Shown here one piece after another: positions 42,807-52,971 of a stretch of 64,000 nt of DNA. The stretch lies in the NCBI RefSeq assembly GCF_000805455.1, contig NZ_JSUS01000024.1, positions 23,339 through 87,338 on the forward strand. Reading direction: 5' to 3'. This DNA comes from Acinetobacter sp. A47. GTDB lineage: Bacteria > Pseudomonadota > Gammaproteobacteria > Pseudomonadales > Moraxellaceae. Each line of letters begins with the position of its first letter. Position 1 is the first letter of the stretch. The notes below the pieces were generated by a model that was not told the origin of the DNA, did not search any database, and saw only the letters and a program-made list of their open reading frames with translations. The translations under genes were made by a program, and so were the position numbers.

Positions 42807-43907
42807 TTGATTATTCGGCGTTATCTCGTCAAACAGGTGGTTTCGACATCTCTCGTTGTGATTGGTTTATTGACCATGATCATGATGGGTGGTCGTTTGA
42901 TCAAGTATTTTGGCGTAGCAGCTCAAGGTCGTTTGGATGCCGGTATCCTGTTCAGTATTATTGGTTACCGCCTGCCTGAATTTCTCACATTGATCTTGCC
43001 ACTGGGGTTCTTTATTGCCTTGATGCTGGTATTCGGGCGGCTTTATGTTGACCATGAAATGGCGGTTTTAAATGGCAGTGGTGTGAGTCGTAACCAGCTG
43101 GCCCGGCTGCTGCTTCCGATGACCCTGATTTATCTAGTGGTACAGACCAGCTTGATGGTCTGGATGGGGCCGTGGGGGCTACGTGAGTTTGAAAAACTGA
43201 CCAGCACACAGGCGGTACGTACCGGATTTGACCTGGTCCGTCCCAAAGAGTTTATTTCTTCGGGGCCATATACCATTTATGCCGGTTCACTCTCGGAAGA
43301 CCGTAAAAACCTAAAAGATATTTTCTTCTATCAAAAGGCCAGTCAGGAAGATAAGCCTGATGTGATGATTCTGGCCAGAGAGGCCACACGGGTGGAAGTG
43401 GCCAATGATACTGCCAATGTAGTGGATCTGGTGCAAGGCCGTCGTTACGAGATCTATCCAAACCAGCCACGTTATACCCAAGCCGAGTTCCAGTCGTATC
43501 GGTTACGTCTGGAAAACGATAAGGATGTAAAATTTGAAAGTGATGATGTTGAAGCATTGTCCATGGCAAATTTATGGCAGAAACGTGATGATGCGGTGGT
43601 TCGCAGTGAGCTGGGCTGGCGTATTTTCGGGCCTTTTGTCATTATCGTGGCTTTAATGCTGGCGGTTGCCTTGTCTGAGGTTAGCCCGCGTCAGGGGCGT
43701 TATTACCGCCTGATTCCTGCCATATTTATTTTTGCCAGCCTGATTGTGTTGCTGATTGCGATCAAGACCCGGATCAGTAAGGAAGAACTCGATATCTGGG
43801 CATATCCTGTGGTTCTTCTGGTGTATGCCATTGCTGCGGCCATTTTCGCACGTAAACAGAAACTGGCACCAAAATTTAAGAGAAGTATTCAGCGAGTGGG
43901 GTTGTGA
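42807..43907 (+). CDS. lptF: LPS export permease LptF
   Basis: 366-residue inner-membrane permease of the LptB2FG transporter that lifts lipopolysaccharide to the Lpt bridge. Six membrane segments flank a periplasmic beta-jellyroll (about residues 125-260). The start is a TTG at 42807 with GGAAG 10 nt upstream, giving Met-Ile-Ile-Arg-Arg-Tyr-Leu-Val-Lys-Gln. The stop overlaps the lptG start (ATG at 43904). Confidence 0.93.
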   Translation: MIIRRYLVKQVVSTSLVVIGLLTMIMMGGRLIKYFGVAAQGRLDAGILFSIIGYRLPEFLTLILPLGFFIALMLVFGRLYVDHEMAVLNGSGVSRNQLARLLLPMTLIYLVVQTSLMVWMGPWGLREFEKLTSTQAVRTGFDLVRPKEFISSGPYTIYAGSLSEDRKNLKDIFFYQKASQEDKPDVMILAREATRVEVANDTANVVDLVQGRRYEIYPNQPRYTQAEFQSYRLRLENDKDVKFESDDVEALSMANLWQKRDDAVVRSELGWRIFGPFVIIVALMLAVALSEVSPRQGRYYRLIPAIFIFASLIVLLIAIKTRISKEELDIWAYPVVLLVYAIAAAIFARKQKLAPKFKRSIQRVGL

Positions 43908-44977
43908 TGTTAGCACGTCGAATAGTCGCCAAACATGTGACAAAAACCACGGTTCTGGCCATGCTGGGAACAACGCTGGTGTTATCCTTTTTACAGATTT
44001 TATTTACCTATCTGGGTGAGCTGGGTTCACTCAAGCCAAACTATAATGCCTGGCAAGCCTTCTTGTATGTGATGTGGGGCGCGCCTCACTATTTATACGA
44101 GATTTTACCGGTTGCCGCCCTGATTGGTTCGGTGCTGGGGCTGGGCGCGCTGGCTTCCAACAGTGAACTGATCGTGATGCGTTCGGTCGGGATTAGCCTG
44201 TGGCGTATTGTCGGCTGGGTGATGCGTTCGGCACTGCTGCTGATCGTCTTGTCTTTTGTGCTGAGTGAGTGGGTCATTCCCTATACCAATGAAAAAGCCC
44301 AGAGTATCAAGAAGCAGCGCAGTGTTGCCTCTCTGGGAGAAGTCAAAGGCTACTGGACACGTGAAGGCCAGCGCTTTATTTATATCGATTATGCCAATTC
44401 AAAAGGCCAGTTGCGCAATATCCAGTCGATTGATTTTGATCAGAATTACCGTTTGCAGTCTTTTGTCACGGCTGAAAAGGGCCAGTTTGTAAAAGATGGC
44501 GAATGGGCACTCGAGCAGTCACATCAGGTCGATTTACTGGCACAGGGCAATGCCATTAAGACCGATCACGAGCAACAGGCACTGGGACTGGCCCTGCAAC
44601 CCAAATATGTGCATATGGTGACGCTGGATCCTGAAGATCTGTCTCCAAGCCAGCTGATCAGTTTCATGCGCTATATGGATGAATATAGCCAGGTACCGAA
44701 AACCTATGAGCTGGCGTTCTGGCAAAAAGTCACCTCGCCGTTTGCCCTGATTACCCTGGTACTGATTGCCTGTTCATTTATTTTCGGGCCGTTACGTCAA
44801 CAGTCAATGGGCTTCCGTCTGGTGATAGCGCTGTTTACCGGACTGGGCTTCTTCTACTTACAAGATTTCCTCGGCTATGCAAGTCTGGTGTATGCACCTT
44901 CACCGGCATGGTTTGTGCTGATGCCGGTGGTGCTCATCTTTATGGTTGGCAGTTACCTGCTCTACCGGGCAAGATAA
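43904..44977 (+). CDS. lptG: LPS export permease LptG
   Basis: 357-residue second permease of LptB2FG. It has six membrane segments (first about 17-40, last about 333-352) and a periplasmic domain between the third and fourth. It starts Met-Met-Leu-Ala-Arg-Arg-Ile-Val-Ala-Lys-His-Val, as usual for LptG. The 4-bp overlap with lptF indicates coupled translation of the heterodimer. Confidence 0.93.
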   Translation: MMLARRIVAKHVTKTTVLAMLGTTLVLSFLQILFTYLGELGSLKPNYNAWQAFLYVMWGAPHYLYEILPVAALIGSVLGLGALASNSELIVMRSVGISLWRIVGWVMRSALLLIVLSFVLSEWVIPYTNEKAQSIKKQRSVASLGEVKGYWTREGQRFIYIDYANSKGQLRNIQSIDFDQNYRLQSFVTAEKGQFVKDGEWALEQSHQVDLLAQGNAIKTDHEQQALGLALQPKYVHMVTLDPEDLSPSQLISFMRYMDEYSQVPKTYELAFWQKVTSPFALITLVLIACSFIFGPLRQQSMGFRLVIALFTGLGFFYLQDFLGYASLVYAPSPAWFVLMPVVLIFMVGSYLLYRAR

Positions 44978-45100
44978 CCGGCCTTTCATTGATGCGGGCG
45001 ATTGGCAGGATTGCTGAAAGCCATGCGCGTGGTCATAGAGAAATCGCTTAAACTTGGTTAAAATAGACCGATCAAATGATCGACAAATAGAGAGTCCATT

Positions 45101-46645
45101 ATGACGGATGCAAATGCTGGCAAAATTCCTCACGTTCTGGTAATCATGGATGGTGTGGGACACCGTGAAGCAGTTGATGATAATGCCTATCTGGCAGCAA
45201 AAACACCCAACCTCACGGCCATGAAAGCAAAGCATCCGAACAGCCTGATTTCAGGTTCAGGTGAAGATGTCGGCCTGCCAGACGGGCAAATGGGCAACTC
45301 TGAAGTCGGCCATATGAATCTGGGCGCCGGTCGTGTGCTGTATCAGGATTTCACCCGTATTACCAAAGATATTCGTACCGGTGCTTTTTTTGAACATGAA
45401 GTTCTGGTCGATGCCGTTGAAAAGGCTAAAGCAGCGAATGGCGCCGTGCACGTGATGGGCTTGTTGTCGGAAGGTGGGGTTCATTCGCATCAAGACCATA
45501 TTGTCGCCATGTGCGAACTGGCATTAAAACGCGGTGCAACAGTCTATTTGCATGCCTTCCTTGATGGTCGTGATACGCCGCCACGGAGTGCCCAGCCTTC
45601 ATTGCAAAAACTGGATGCCTTATTTGCGCAATATCCGAATCAGGGCCGTATCGTCTCGATGATAGGCCGTTATTTTGCCATGGATCGTGACAATCGCTGG
45701 GATCGGGTAGAGCAGGCTTACCGTTTAATGACTGAAGGCGAGGCGGTTCGTGTTGTCAATTCAGCAGTTGAAGGCCTGGAGCAAGCCTATGCTGCCGAGG
45801 AAAATGATGAATTTGTCAAAGCCACCCGCATTGGCGAGATCGCCAAAGTACAAGATGGCGATAGTGTGGTCTTCATGAATTTCCGTGCCGACCGTGCCCG
45901 TGAAATTACCCGTGCTTTTGTCGAAAAAGAGTTTGCCGGTTTCGAGCGTAAAGTGGTTCCGAACCTGTCTAAATTTGTAATGTTGACCCGTTATCAGGCC
46001 AGTATTGATGCACCGGTTGCCTACATGCCTGAAGAGTTGAAAAACTCGATTGGCGAATACCTGTCTGGCTTGGGTAAAACCCAGCTACGTATTGCTGAAA
46101 CCGAAAAATATGCACATGTGACTTTCTTCTTTAGCGGTGGCCGTGAAGATGAATATCCGGGTGAAAAACGTATCCTGATTCCGTCACCGAATGTTGCAAC
46201 CTATGACTTAAAGCCTGAAATGAGTGCGTATGAGGTCACTGACGAGCTGGTTAAGGCGATTAACTCTGGCAACTTTGACCTGCTGGTGGTGAACTATGCC
46301 AATGGCGATATGGTCGGGCATACCGGTGTGTTTGATGCGGCAGTAAAAGCGGTCGAAACGGTGGATACCTGTCTGGGCCGTGTTTACGAAGCGGTGATGG
46401 CAAACAAAGGACACATGTTAATTACGGCCGATCATGGTAATGTAGAGCAAATGCAAGATTATGACAGTGGTCAGGTGCATACCCAGCACACCACTGAACT
46501 GGTTCCGTTTATTTATGTCGGGCCAACCCAGGCCACCATTGCTGAAGGCGGTGTGTTGGCTGATGTGGCACCAACATTACTCCATTTGATGGATATTCCT
46601 GTGCCTCCAGAAATGCAGGGCAAGAACTTAATTACTTTAAAATAA
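45101..46645 (+). CDS. gpmI: 2,3-bisphosphoglycerate-independent phosphoglycerate mutase
   Basis: 514-residue alkaline-phosphatase-superfamily mutase that interconverts 3- and 2-phosphoglycerate in glycolysis. The N-terminal metal motif is Val-Ile-Met-Asp-Gly-Val-Gly-His-Arg and the catalytic Ser is in [11 protein letters not shown]. The C-terminal [11 protein letters not shown]vides the second metal site. Length is normal; ctpA follows after 9 bp. Confidence 0.96.
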   Translation: MTDANAGKIPHVLVIMDGVGHREAVDDNAYLAAKTPNLTAMKAKHPNSLISGSGEDVGLPDGQMGNSEVGHMNLGAGRVLYQDFTRITKDIRTGAFFEHEVLVDAVEKAKAANGAVHVMGLLSEGGVHSHQDHIVAMCELALKRGATVYLHAFLDGRDTPPRSAQPSLQKLDALFAQYPNQGRIVSMIGRYFAMDRDNRWDRVEQAYRLMTEGEAVRVVNSAVEGLEQAYAAEENDEFVKATRIGEIAKVQDGDSVVFMNFRADRAREITRAFVEKEFAGFERKVVPNLSKFVMLTRYQASIDAPVAYMPEELKNSIGEYLSGLGKTQLRIAETEKYAHVTFFFSGGREDEYPGEKRILIPSPNVATYDLKPEMSAYEVTDELVKAINSGNFDLLVVNYANGDMVGHTGVFDAAVKAVETVDTCLGRVYEAVMANKGHMLITADHGNVEQMQDYDSGQVHTQHTTELVPFIYVGPTQATIAEGGVLADVAPTLLHLMDIPVPPEMQGKNLITLK

Positions 46646-46654
46646 GGTGAAGCA

Positions 46655-47830
46655 ATGACCCAGCACAACAACATTTACCGGGCCTTATGTGCAAGTTTGT
46701 TGATGTGTTGGGGGCAGGGTATATATGCTGCACCAGCTAGCCATGCATCGGGATGGAGCGAAGATGAGCCTTCCCGGCATGCAGAGGTTCCCATCGAATC
46801 GATTCAGCAATTTGTCCAGATTTACGGGATCGTAAAAGATAATTATGTCGACAAAAAATCGGACGATGCATTATTCCAGCAAGCGATTAAGGGACTGGTG
46901 AGTGGACTGGACCGCTATTCCCGATATTTGTCGGCGGAAGAATACCGTCAGCTGATTCAGTATACCGAAGGCGATCTGGCTTCTGTCGATTTCAATTTAG
47001 GTTACGATGCCCACTCCAAATCCTGGCAAATACAAGACCTGAAAGCGGGTTCTGACTCGAGTAAACTGGGATTACGCAATGGCCAGACGATTGTAAAGGT
47101 TGATAATCAGGAATTAAAAAACTTAAATCAGGATCAGGTACAGGGTCTGCTTTATGGTTCCATTGGCAGTACTGTCCAGATCCAGCCCGAAAATAATAAC
47201 AGCACAACCATTCTGGTACGCAACAAGAAAGTAGAAACCGATATTGAACCTGTGTTACTGCATAATCAGGTGCTGGTACTGAAAATCAGGGTATTCCAGC
47301 AAGATACAGCCAATGAAATCAAGCGTTTAATTGAAGAATACAGCTCAACCAGACTGAAGGCTGTCGTACTCGATTTACGTAATAATCCTGGTGGCTTGCT
47401 GTCTGCGGCTGTAGAAGCTGCTGACCTGTTCCTGAATCAGGGGCTGATTGTCACCACCAAGAGCCGCTCTGAAGGCGACCAGCAGTTTCAGGCCCTGCCA
47501 TCCTACGAGTTCCAGAATCTGAAACTGGGCATCTTGATCAACCGCCGTTCGGCATCGGCAGCCGAGGTCTTTACCGCAGCCCTGAAAGAGCATAAGCGTG
47601 CCTGGGTTGTGGGGGAAAATAGTTATGGTAAAGGGGTGGTGCAGAAACTGTTCCCCTTACCGAGTGGGGCAGCCTTGCAAATGACGGTTTCGCATTACTA
47701 CACCCCCAATGGCAACATGATTGAAGGACAGGGCATCCAGCCGAATCAGATTTCGCCTTTAACCGCTGAAATGAAAGAAGATACTTATCTTGAGCATGTG
47801 ACCGATCTGGTGTTAAAAAGCCGCTATTAA
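46655..47830 (+). CDS. ctpA: S41 carboxyl-terminal processing protease
   Basis: 391-residue periplasmic S41 protease. A signal peptide (to about residue 25, Tyr-Ala-Ala-Pro) precedes a helical region, a PDZ domain (about 105-185) and the protease core. The catalytic Ser is in Arg-Arg-Ser-Ala-Ser-Ala-Ala-Glu-Val-Phe and the Lys in Gly-Glu-Asn-Ser-Tyr-Gly-Lys-Gly-Val-Val-Gln. Such enzymes trim envelope proteins and cell-wall hydrolases. It lies 9 bp after gpmI and is probably co-transcribed. Confidence 0.92.
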   Translation: MTQHNNIYRALCASLLMCWGQGIYAAPASHASGWSEDEPSRHAEVPIESIQQFVQIYGIVKDNYVDKKSDDALFQQAIKGLVSGLDRYSRYLSAEEYRQLIQYTEGDLASVDFNLGYDAHSKSWQIQDLKAGSDSSKLGLRNGQTIVKVDNQELKNLNQDQVQGLLYGSIGSTVQIQPENNNSTTILVRNKKVETDIEPVLLHNQVLVLKIRVFQQDTANEIKRLIEEYSSTRLKAVVLDLRNNPGGLLSAAVEAADLFLNQGLIVTTKSRSEGDQQFQALPSYEFQNLKLGILINRRSASAAEVFTAALKEHKRAWVVGENSYGKGVVQKLFPLPSGAALQMTVSHYYTPNGNMIEGQGIQPNQISPLTAEMKEDTYLEHVTDLVLKSRY

Positions 47831-47866
47831 AAATAAAGCCCCTTAAGTTAGGGGCTTTATTTTTTA
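47831..47866. terminator. Bidirectional terminator between ctpA and pilR
   Basis: AAATAAAGCCCCT / AGGGGCTTTATTT stem with T-runs on both strands. Confidence 0.9.
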
Positions 47867-47870
47867 AAGA

Positions 47871-49304
47871 TTATTCATCATCTTCCGTATCTAAACCGAA
47901 TTTTTTCAGCCGATAGCGTAAAGAGCGGAAGGTCATGCCCAGTTTTTTGGCAGCCAGGGTGCGGTTCCAGTGGGTCAGATTCAAGGCATTCAGGAGAATC
48001 TCTTTTTCGATATTCTCTAGATAGCGCTCCAGTCCTTCTGGTGGTAGCTTTTTAGAGCTGAGGGTTGGACTGGCGGTATGCGATGGTGTTTCTGGCTCTT
48101 CAGCCGGGTTTGGGAAGGATGTTGCCGGATTTGCCAGCGCGCTGCGTAACGGGGCGGTTTGCAAATGGGCCAGATCAATGGTTTCATCATCGCTCAGGGT
48201 AATGGCCCGTTCAATGATATTGCGCAGTTCACGGACATTACCCGGGAAATATTGCTGTAACAAGAACTGTTCTGCACGAGAGGAGAGGGTCTTGACTGAA
48301 ACCTCCCATTCCTGGCTAATCTTTTGAATAAAATGGTTGGCCAGCAACAGGATATCCTGACCCCGTTCCCGCAATGGCGGTAGCACAATATCCATCACAT
48401 GGATGCGGAAGAACAGGTCTTGCCGGAACCGGCCCTGTTGCACCAGCAACTCCAGATCCTGATGGCTGGCACTGATCACACGGAAATCGACATCAATTTC
48501 CTGATCGGAACCCACGGGCCGGATTTTCTTTTCCTGCACGGCACGCAATAATTTGACCTGCATATTTAAAGGCAGTTCAGCAATTTCATCCAGAAATAAA
48601 CTGCCGCCGTGGGCAGAAAGGATTAAGCCCTGCTTATCCTGGGTTGCGCCGGTAAAGCTGCCTTTCTTGTGGCCAAATAACTCGCTTTCCATCAGTTCGG
48701 TCGGAATGGCACCACAGTTAATGGCAATGAAAGGGCCTTCGCTACGGTTACTCAAACGGTGAACCAGATTGGCAACCACTTCTTTGCCGGTACCTGATTC
48801 TCCGGTAATAAAAACCGGCGCCTGAGAACGTGCAATTTTTTTTAAGGCGATGCGTAACTGCTGGATCGGTGCTGAACGTCCGATTAACAGCTTGTTTTCC
48901 AAGGCTGTCTCGGCAGCTTCCTGCTCAGGCTGAGGCCGGTTTAAAGCTTTCTGGATCAACTGGTCCAGATGCATCTGGTTGACCGGTTTACTGACAAAGT
49001 CAAATGCACCAGCCTTGAGTGCTGCAATGGCGATGTCCATATTGCCATAGGCCGTAAGGACGGCTATCGGCGTGTTGGGATAATTTTGAGTGACATGTTT
49101 GACCAGCTCCAGACCGTTGCCATCTGGCAGGTTTAAATCTGTTAAACATGCATCATACTGGAATTCTGTAAAGAATTTTTTAGCCTGTTCGACACGATAA
49201 GCGATATGTGTCTTGATGCCCATACGCGCGAGCGTCATCTGCATTAAAAGACATAAATCCTCTTCATCGTCCACGAGCAAGACGAGTGGTTGTTTTGTTG
49301 CCAT
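47871..49304 (-). CDS. pilR: Type IV pilus response regulator PilR
   Basis: 477-residue NtrC-family activator. The receiver domain (about 6-120) has phospho-acceptor Asp in Cys-Leu-Thr-Asp-Leu-Asn-Leu-Pro. The AAA+ sigma-54 interaction domain has Gly-Glu-Ser-Gly-Thr-Gly-Lys-Glu (Walker A) and Gly-Ser-Phe-Thr-Gly-Ala (GAFTGA-type loop, here with Ser). A Fis-type helix-turn-helix lies at the C terminus. It should activate pilA from an RpoN promoter. Downstream of pilS (18-bp gap) in the same operon. Confidence 0.93.
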   Translation of the reverse strand: MATKQPLVLLVDDEEDLCLLMQMTLARMGIKTHIAYRVEQAKKFFTEFQYDACLTDLNLPDGNGLELVKHVTQNYPNTPIAVLTAYGNMDIAIAALKAGAFDFVSKPVNQMHLDQLIQKALNRPQPEQEAAETALENKLLIGRSAPIQQLRIALKKIARSQAPVFITGESGTGKEVVANLVHRLSNRSEGPFIAINCGAIPTELMESELFGHKKGSFTGATQDKQGLILSAHGGSLFLDEIAELPLNMQVKLLRAVQEKKIRPVGSDQEIDVDFRVISASHQDLELLVQQGRFRQDLFFRIHVMDIVLPPLRERGQDILLLANHFIQKISQEWEVSVKTLSSRAEQFLLQQYFPGNVRELRNIIERAITLSDDETIDLAHLQTAPLRSALANPATSFPNPAEEPETPSHTASPTLSSKKLPPEGLERYLENIEKEILLNALNLTHWNRTLAAKKLGMTFRSLRYRLKKFGLDTEDDE

Positions 49305-49322
49305 TTCCCCGAAAAACCTAAT

Positions 49323-50891
49323 CTAATCAATAAATTTTGAGCATTCAATCCTGAAACATGCTCCTTGTTGTCGCTCTATATAGGTGAGCTTTGCATGATT
49401 TGCCTCACAAAAACTATGAGACAGATACAATCCTAAACCAGTTCCCTTAATTTCGGTACTAAAAAATGGTTTGAACAATTGAGAAATATCCCGTTTTGAG
49501 ACACCGTTCCCAAAATCGATGACATCAATATAAACACGGCCTTCTTTCTCGTGGATATGCACCTCGATAAAAGGCGCATCTGCGGCATTATGGCGTAAGG
49601 CATTACGGATCAGGTTAATCATGACCTGTCGTAACTGTTTTTCATCAAACACAATGACCGTATGTTGCGGCTGTTTTAACAGGATATTTTGCCGGGCATC
49701 AGCCAGATCTTCATTGAGTAAGCTTTCAAAAAACTCCTCAAGCCGGATGGGGTGTGCTTCGGTAGGCCGGTTGCGTGCCATTGCCAAAGTGTCTTGTACA
49801 ATAGTGTCGATACGTTTGGCCTGCTTGCCAATCATGCGTGACAGCATCTCCCGCTGATGCGTATCACTGTCTTGCAGTAGCTCATTGGCCTGGACAATGG
49901 CGGCCAAAGGGTTACGGATTTCATGTGCGATACTGGCCGAGAGCTGTCCCAGCGCTGCCAGTTTGAGTTGCTGTACCTGTTGTGTCAGCTTCTGTGCATC
50001 TTTCAGGATCAATAGGACCAGTGCCTGTTCCGGCACGATCAGGTGTTTGACCCGGACATGTACCGTATAGGGACTTTGTTGTGACTCGAAGCTGAATTCT
50101 TCGCCATCCCTTAAGTCGCTGAACTTGATCAGCTCAAATAGATCAGGCTGTAACTTGATCAGGGGGGTCTTTTCCAGAGAAACAGGCAGGTAAATCCCCA
50201 GCAAGGTATTGGCAGCAGGGTTGGTCAGGACAATATGATTACTTTCATCCAGTACCAAATAGCCGTCTTCGATCTGCTCGAGAATATAACGGTTAATGTT
50301 TTGCAGCTGATGGATTTCAATGGACTGGTGAAAGGTCAAGGTTTCCAGAATTTTAAAACGTTGCACCGCGATGCGGCCAATGGCATGCACAACGAAAAAT
50401 AAAAAGGCCAGAAAAACACTATTGCCAAGATGATTCAGGTTATTGGAATCAAAAAAATCACCCAAAAAGCGCTGGTACACCACCATGATTACCGCAAACA
50501 GGGTAATGATGAGTGAAAGCTGGGAATTTAATAAAATGGCCGAGGAAAAAATGATGATGACATACAGCAGGCTCAGTTGAAGGTTGGGCCCGCCGGCCGA
50601 AAACGTGATTAGGCTGAGGCAAATAACATCAATCAGAAAAATGACGATCAGTTGTCTGGAAACCTGGACCGGAACCAGTTGCAGGACAAACAGCTGAATG
50701 ATATTCAGGACGATATAGGCAATCAGCGTATAAAAATACAGGGCCGGATAGAGATAGTTGCCAATCAGCTGTTCGGCGGTGAGTAGATAGATCAGTAACA
50801 GGCTAACGGCAATAATCAGCCGGTAGCCGCTATACCAAACGCCTAGCCGATAAACGGTCTGGGAGACCGATGATGCAATTTTCCCTAACAT
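49323..50891 (-). CDS. pilS: Sensor histidine kinase PilS
   Basis: 522-residue membrane kinase. Six hydrophobic segments occupy about residues 15-185, followed by a PAS domain (about 200-310). The HisKA segment has the phospho-acceptor His in Ser-Ile-Ala-His-Glu-Ile-Arg-Asn-Pro-Leu-Ala-Ala. The ATPase domain shows Asn-Leu-Ile-Arg-Asn-Ala-Leu (N box), Asp-Phe-Gly-Asn-Gly-Val (G1) and Gly-Thr-Gly-Leu-Gly-Leu-Tyr-Leu-Ser (G2). It partners PilR in pilin control. It lies 30 bp after the GacA-like gene on the same strand. Confidence 0.93.
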   Translation of the reverse strand: MLGKIASSVSQTVYRLGVWYSGYRLIIAVSLLLIYLLTAEQLIGNYLYPALYFYTLIAYIVLNIIQLFVLQLVPVQVSRQLIVIFLIDVICLSLITFSAGGPNLQLSLLYVIIIFSSAILLNSQLSLIITLFAVIMVVYQRFLGDFFDSNNLNHLGNSVFLAFLFFVVHAIGRIAVQRFKILETLTFHQSIEIHQLQNINRYILEQIEDGYLVLDESNHIVLTNPAANTLLGIYLPVSLEKTPLIKLQPDLFELIKFSDLRDGEEFSFESQQSPYTVHVRVKHLIVPEQALVLLILKDAQKLTQQVQQLKLAALGQLSASIAHEIRNPLAAIVQANELLQDSDTHQREMLSRMIGKQAKRIDTIVQDTLAMARNRPTEAHPIRLEEFFESLLNEDLADARQNILLKQPQHTVIVFDEKQLRQVMINLIRNALRHNAADAPFIEVHIHEKEGRVYIDVIDFGNGVSKRDISQLFKPFFSTEIKGTGLGLYLSHSFCEANHAKLTYIERQQGACFRIECSKFID

Positions 50892-50921
50892 AGGCGTTAA
50901 CTATTGTTGTGATTGATTATT

Positions 50922-51557
50922 TTAAGGTTTGATCAGGCCGTAACGAATGGCAAGATGGGTCAGTTTGACATCGCTATCAATTCCCAGTTTTTCAAAAATA
51001 CGGTAGCGATAAGTATTTACGGTCTTGACGCTGACAAATAATTTATCTGCAATTTCCTGTGCACTGATACAGTTGACCACCATCATCGCCACCTGCATTT
51101 CACGTTCTGACAGTGCATCAAAAGGAGATTGCTGGGTATCTGAAAGATAGGAGCTGGCCAGTTGCTCGGCTATGTCTGCACTAAAGTATTTACCACCCTG
51201 CATGACTTTATTGATTGCCCGGACCATTTCGGCAATCGGTGCGCCCTTGGTAATATACCCCTTGGCACCTGCTTTGAGTAAAAGTGACGGATAGGGCTCT
51301 TCTGCCAGGCCACTCACCGCGATCACCTTGGTTTCCGGTGCGCTTTGTAGTAAACGTCGCGTTGTCTCAACTCCACCAATACCCGGCATGTTTACGTCGA
51401 GTAACACGACTTGGGGATGTTTCTGGCGGACGAGCGCAATGGCTTCCTCTCCAGACTCGGCTTGTCCGATCACCTCGACATCGGGGTGGTCTTCGAGCAT
51501 ACGACAAATCCCTGTGCGCACGAGTTCATGATCATCAACAACGAGAACAGTGATCAA
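50922..51557 (-). CDS. gacA: LuxR-type response regulator, GacA/UvrY-like
   Basis: 211-residue NarL/FixJ-family regulator. The receiver (about 3-118) has Asp54 in Val-Leu-Leu-Asp-Val-Asn-Met-Pro-Gly and Lys in Thr-Lys-Gly-Ala. The C-terminal LuxR helix-turn-helix has Leu-Ser-Glu-Arg-Glu-Met-Gln-Val-Ala-Met-Met and Val-Ser-Val-Lys-Thr-Val-Asn-Thr-Tyr-Arg-Tyr-Arg. Best match by eye is GacA/UvrY, which controls virulence, biofilm and stress programmes through small RNAs. No gacS is adjacent. Confidence 0.85.
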   Translation of the reverse strand: MITVLVVDDHELVRTGICRMLEDHPDVEVIGQAESGEEAIALVRQKHPQVVLLDVNMPGIGGVETTRRLLQSAPETKVIAVSGLAEEPYPSLLLKAGAKGYITKGAPIAEMVRAINKVMQGGKYFSADIAEQLASSYLSDTQQSPFDALSEREMQVAMMVVNCISAQEIADKLFVSVKTVNTYRYRIFEKLGIDSDVKLTHLAIRYGLIKP

Positions 51558-51767
51558 GAAGACCTCCTTTTTTCAAAAACACTGGTTTTTTGTTACATAA
51601 AGCAAAATTAGCTTGCAATGAAACGACAAAATTAGCAATCCTATTCTTCGTTTTTAGAGAATAGTTGTACACAATTGTGTCTACAAAAGCTTTACCCGAT
51701 TTGTTCAAATGTAAGGCATAATGGTGGTAAGCGCAAATGTGCAGCGTCCTGAGTTGAGTATTGTGTC

Positions 51768-52832
51768 GTGAAAAATTCTAAAAAATCTATCATGCATGTT
51801 TTAAGCATGTCTATCTTGTTGGCGTGGAGTTCAACAAGTTTTGCCGAACTGGTTATGAATAATAACCAGGCTTCTTCGCGTGTGAATGGTTCCGCTTCAT
51901 TAAACTGGTCTGCAAGTGATGCAAGCCAGTTGATGGAAGATGACGAGCCGTTAGAAATTAGCCCACAAGGTTCAACCTCTGTTACGACCACATTGCGTAA
52001 TGGCGGTTCGGCTTCAATTACGGCGTCTAGTCCAGCTCAGCAATCTGTACAGATTCGCGATACCTTTGGCTACAGTAGCCAGCCTTCAGTGAATGCACGT
52101 GCTGCCTTGGTTATGGACGCGCAAACAGGTGAAGTACTCTACAGTAAAAACAGTAACATGTCGGTGCCGATTGCCTCAATTACCAAGTTGATGACAGCAG
52201 TGGTAACGGCAGATGCTCGTTTGAACATGTCTGAAGAAATTACCCTGGAGCAGATTGATTTTGCTGGAGCAGGCGGTAAAAACTCAAGCTCGACCTTGCG
52301 CGCCGGTGACAAGATGAACCGTGCCGAGGCCCTTTTGTTTGCCTTGATGAAATCTGAGAACCCGGCAGCAGCGGCACTTGCACGTACCTATCCGGGCGGC
52401 CGTTCAGCCTTTATCGCAGCCATGAATGCCAAAGCGAGACAACTGGGAATGACGTCGACCCGTTATGCCGAGTCAACAGGTCTGGACCCGCACAATGTAT
52501 CATCGGCACGTGATTTAGGCATTCTGGTCAGTACTGCCTCTCAGTATGGCCTGATTCGCCAGTTCTCGACCACGCCAACATATGACTTCAATCTGGGCTA
52601 CCGTGTGCTTAAGTCAAACAATACCAATGCGTTGGTACGTAATGGCGGCTGGAATATTAACCTGTCAAAAACCGGTTATATCAATGAAGCTGGCCGTTGT
52701 GTCGTGATGCATACCACAGTGAACTCGCGTCCAGCCGTAGTGGTATTGCTGGGTGCACCAAGTACACAGGCACGTAATAGTGATGCAACCAATTTGCTCA
52801 GCTGGTTAAGCACTTTGCCAAAACGCGTTTAA
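51768..52832 (+). CDS. pbpG: D-alanyl-D-alanine endopeptidase PbpG
   Basis: 354-residue periplasmic low-molecular-weight penicillin-binding protein (S11 family). A signal peptide ends near Thr-Ser-Phe-Ala-Glu, followed by about 90 Ser/Asn/Gln-rich residues. The active-site triad is Ser-Ile-Thr-Lys (SxxK), Ser-Glu-Asn (SxN) and Lys-Thr-Gly. It should cleave peptidoglycan crosslinks. A GTG start at 51768 gives the longest signal peptide; the ATG at 51792 is an alternative, and neither has a strong ribosome-binding site. Confidence 0.9.
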   Translation: MKNSKKSIMHVLSMSILLAWSSTSFAELVMNNNQASSRVNGSASLNWSASDASQLMEDDEPLEISPQGSTSVTTTLRNGGSASITASSPAQQSVQIRDTFGYSSQPSVNARAALVMDAQTGEVLYSKNSNMSVPIASITKLMTAVVTADARLNMSEEITLEQIDFAGAGGKNSSSTLRAGDKMNRAEALLFALMKSENPAAAALARTYPGGRSAFIAAMNAKARQLGMTSTRYAESTGLDPHNVSSARDLGILVSTASQYGLIRQFSTTPTYDFNLGYRVLKSNNTNALVRNGGWNINLSKTGYINEAGRCVVMHTTVNSRPAVVVLLGAPSTQARNSDATNLLSWLSTLPKRV

Positions 52833-52845
52833 TCGCAGTAAAGAT

Positions 52846-52878
52846 AAAAAAAGCTCTTCATCAGGAAGAGCTTTTTTT
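52846..52878 (+). terminator. Terminator of pbpG
   Basis: AAAAAAAGCTCTTC / GAAGAGCTTTTTTT stem with a 5-nt loop. Confidence 0.88.
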
Positions 52879-52921
52879 ATCTGTGTAAATCGTGCACTCT
52901 GCACCGGCCTGATCTCAGGCA

Positions 52922-52958
52922 ATAAAAAAACCAGTTGCTTGCAACTGGTTTTTTTATT
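52922..52958 (-). terminator. Terminator of thrC
   Basis: Near-perfect palindrome AAAAAAACCAGTTGC / GCAACTGGTTTTTTT just downstream of the thrC stop; usable on both strands. Confidence 0.88.
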
Positions 52959-52971
52959 GCAGACGTTCTGC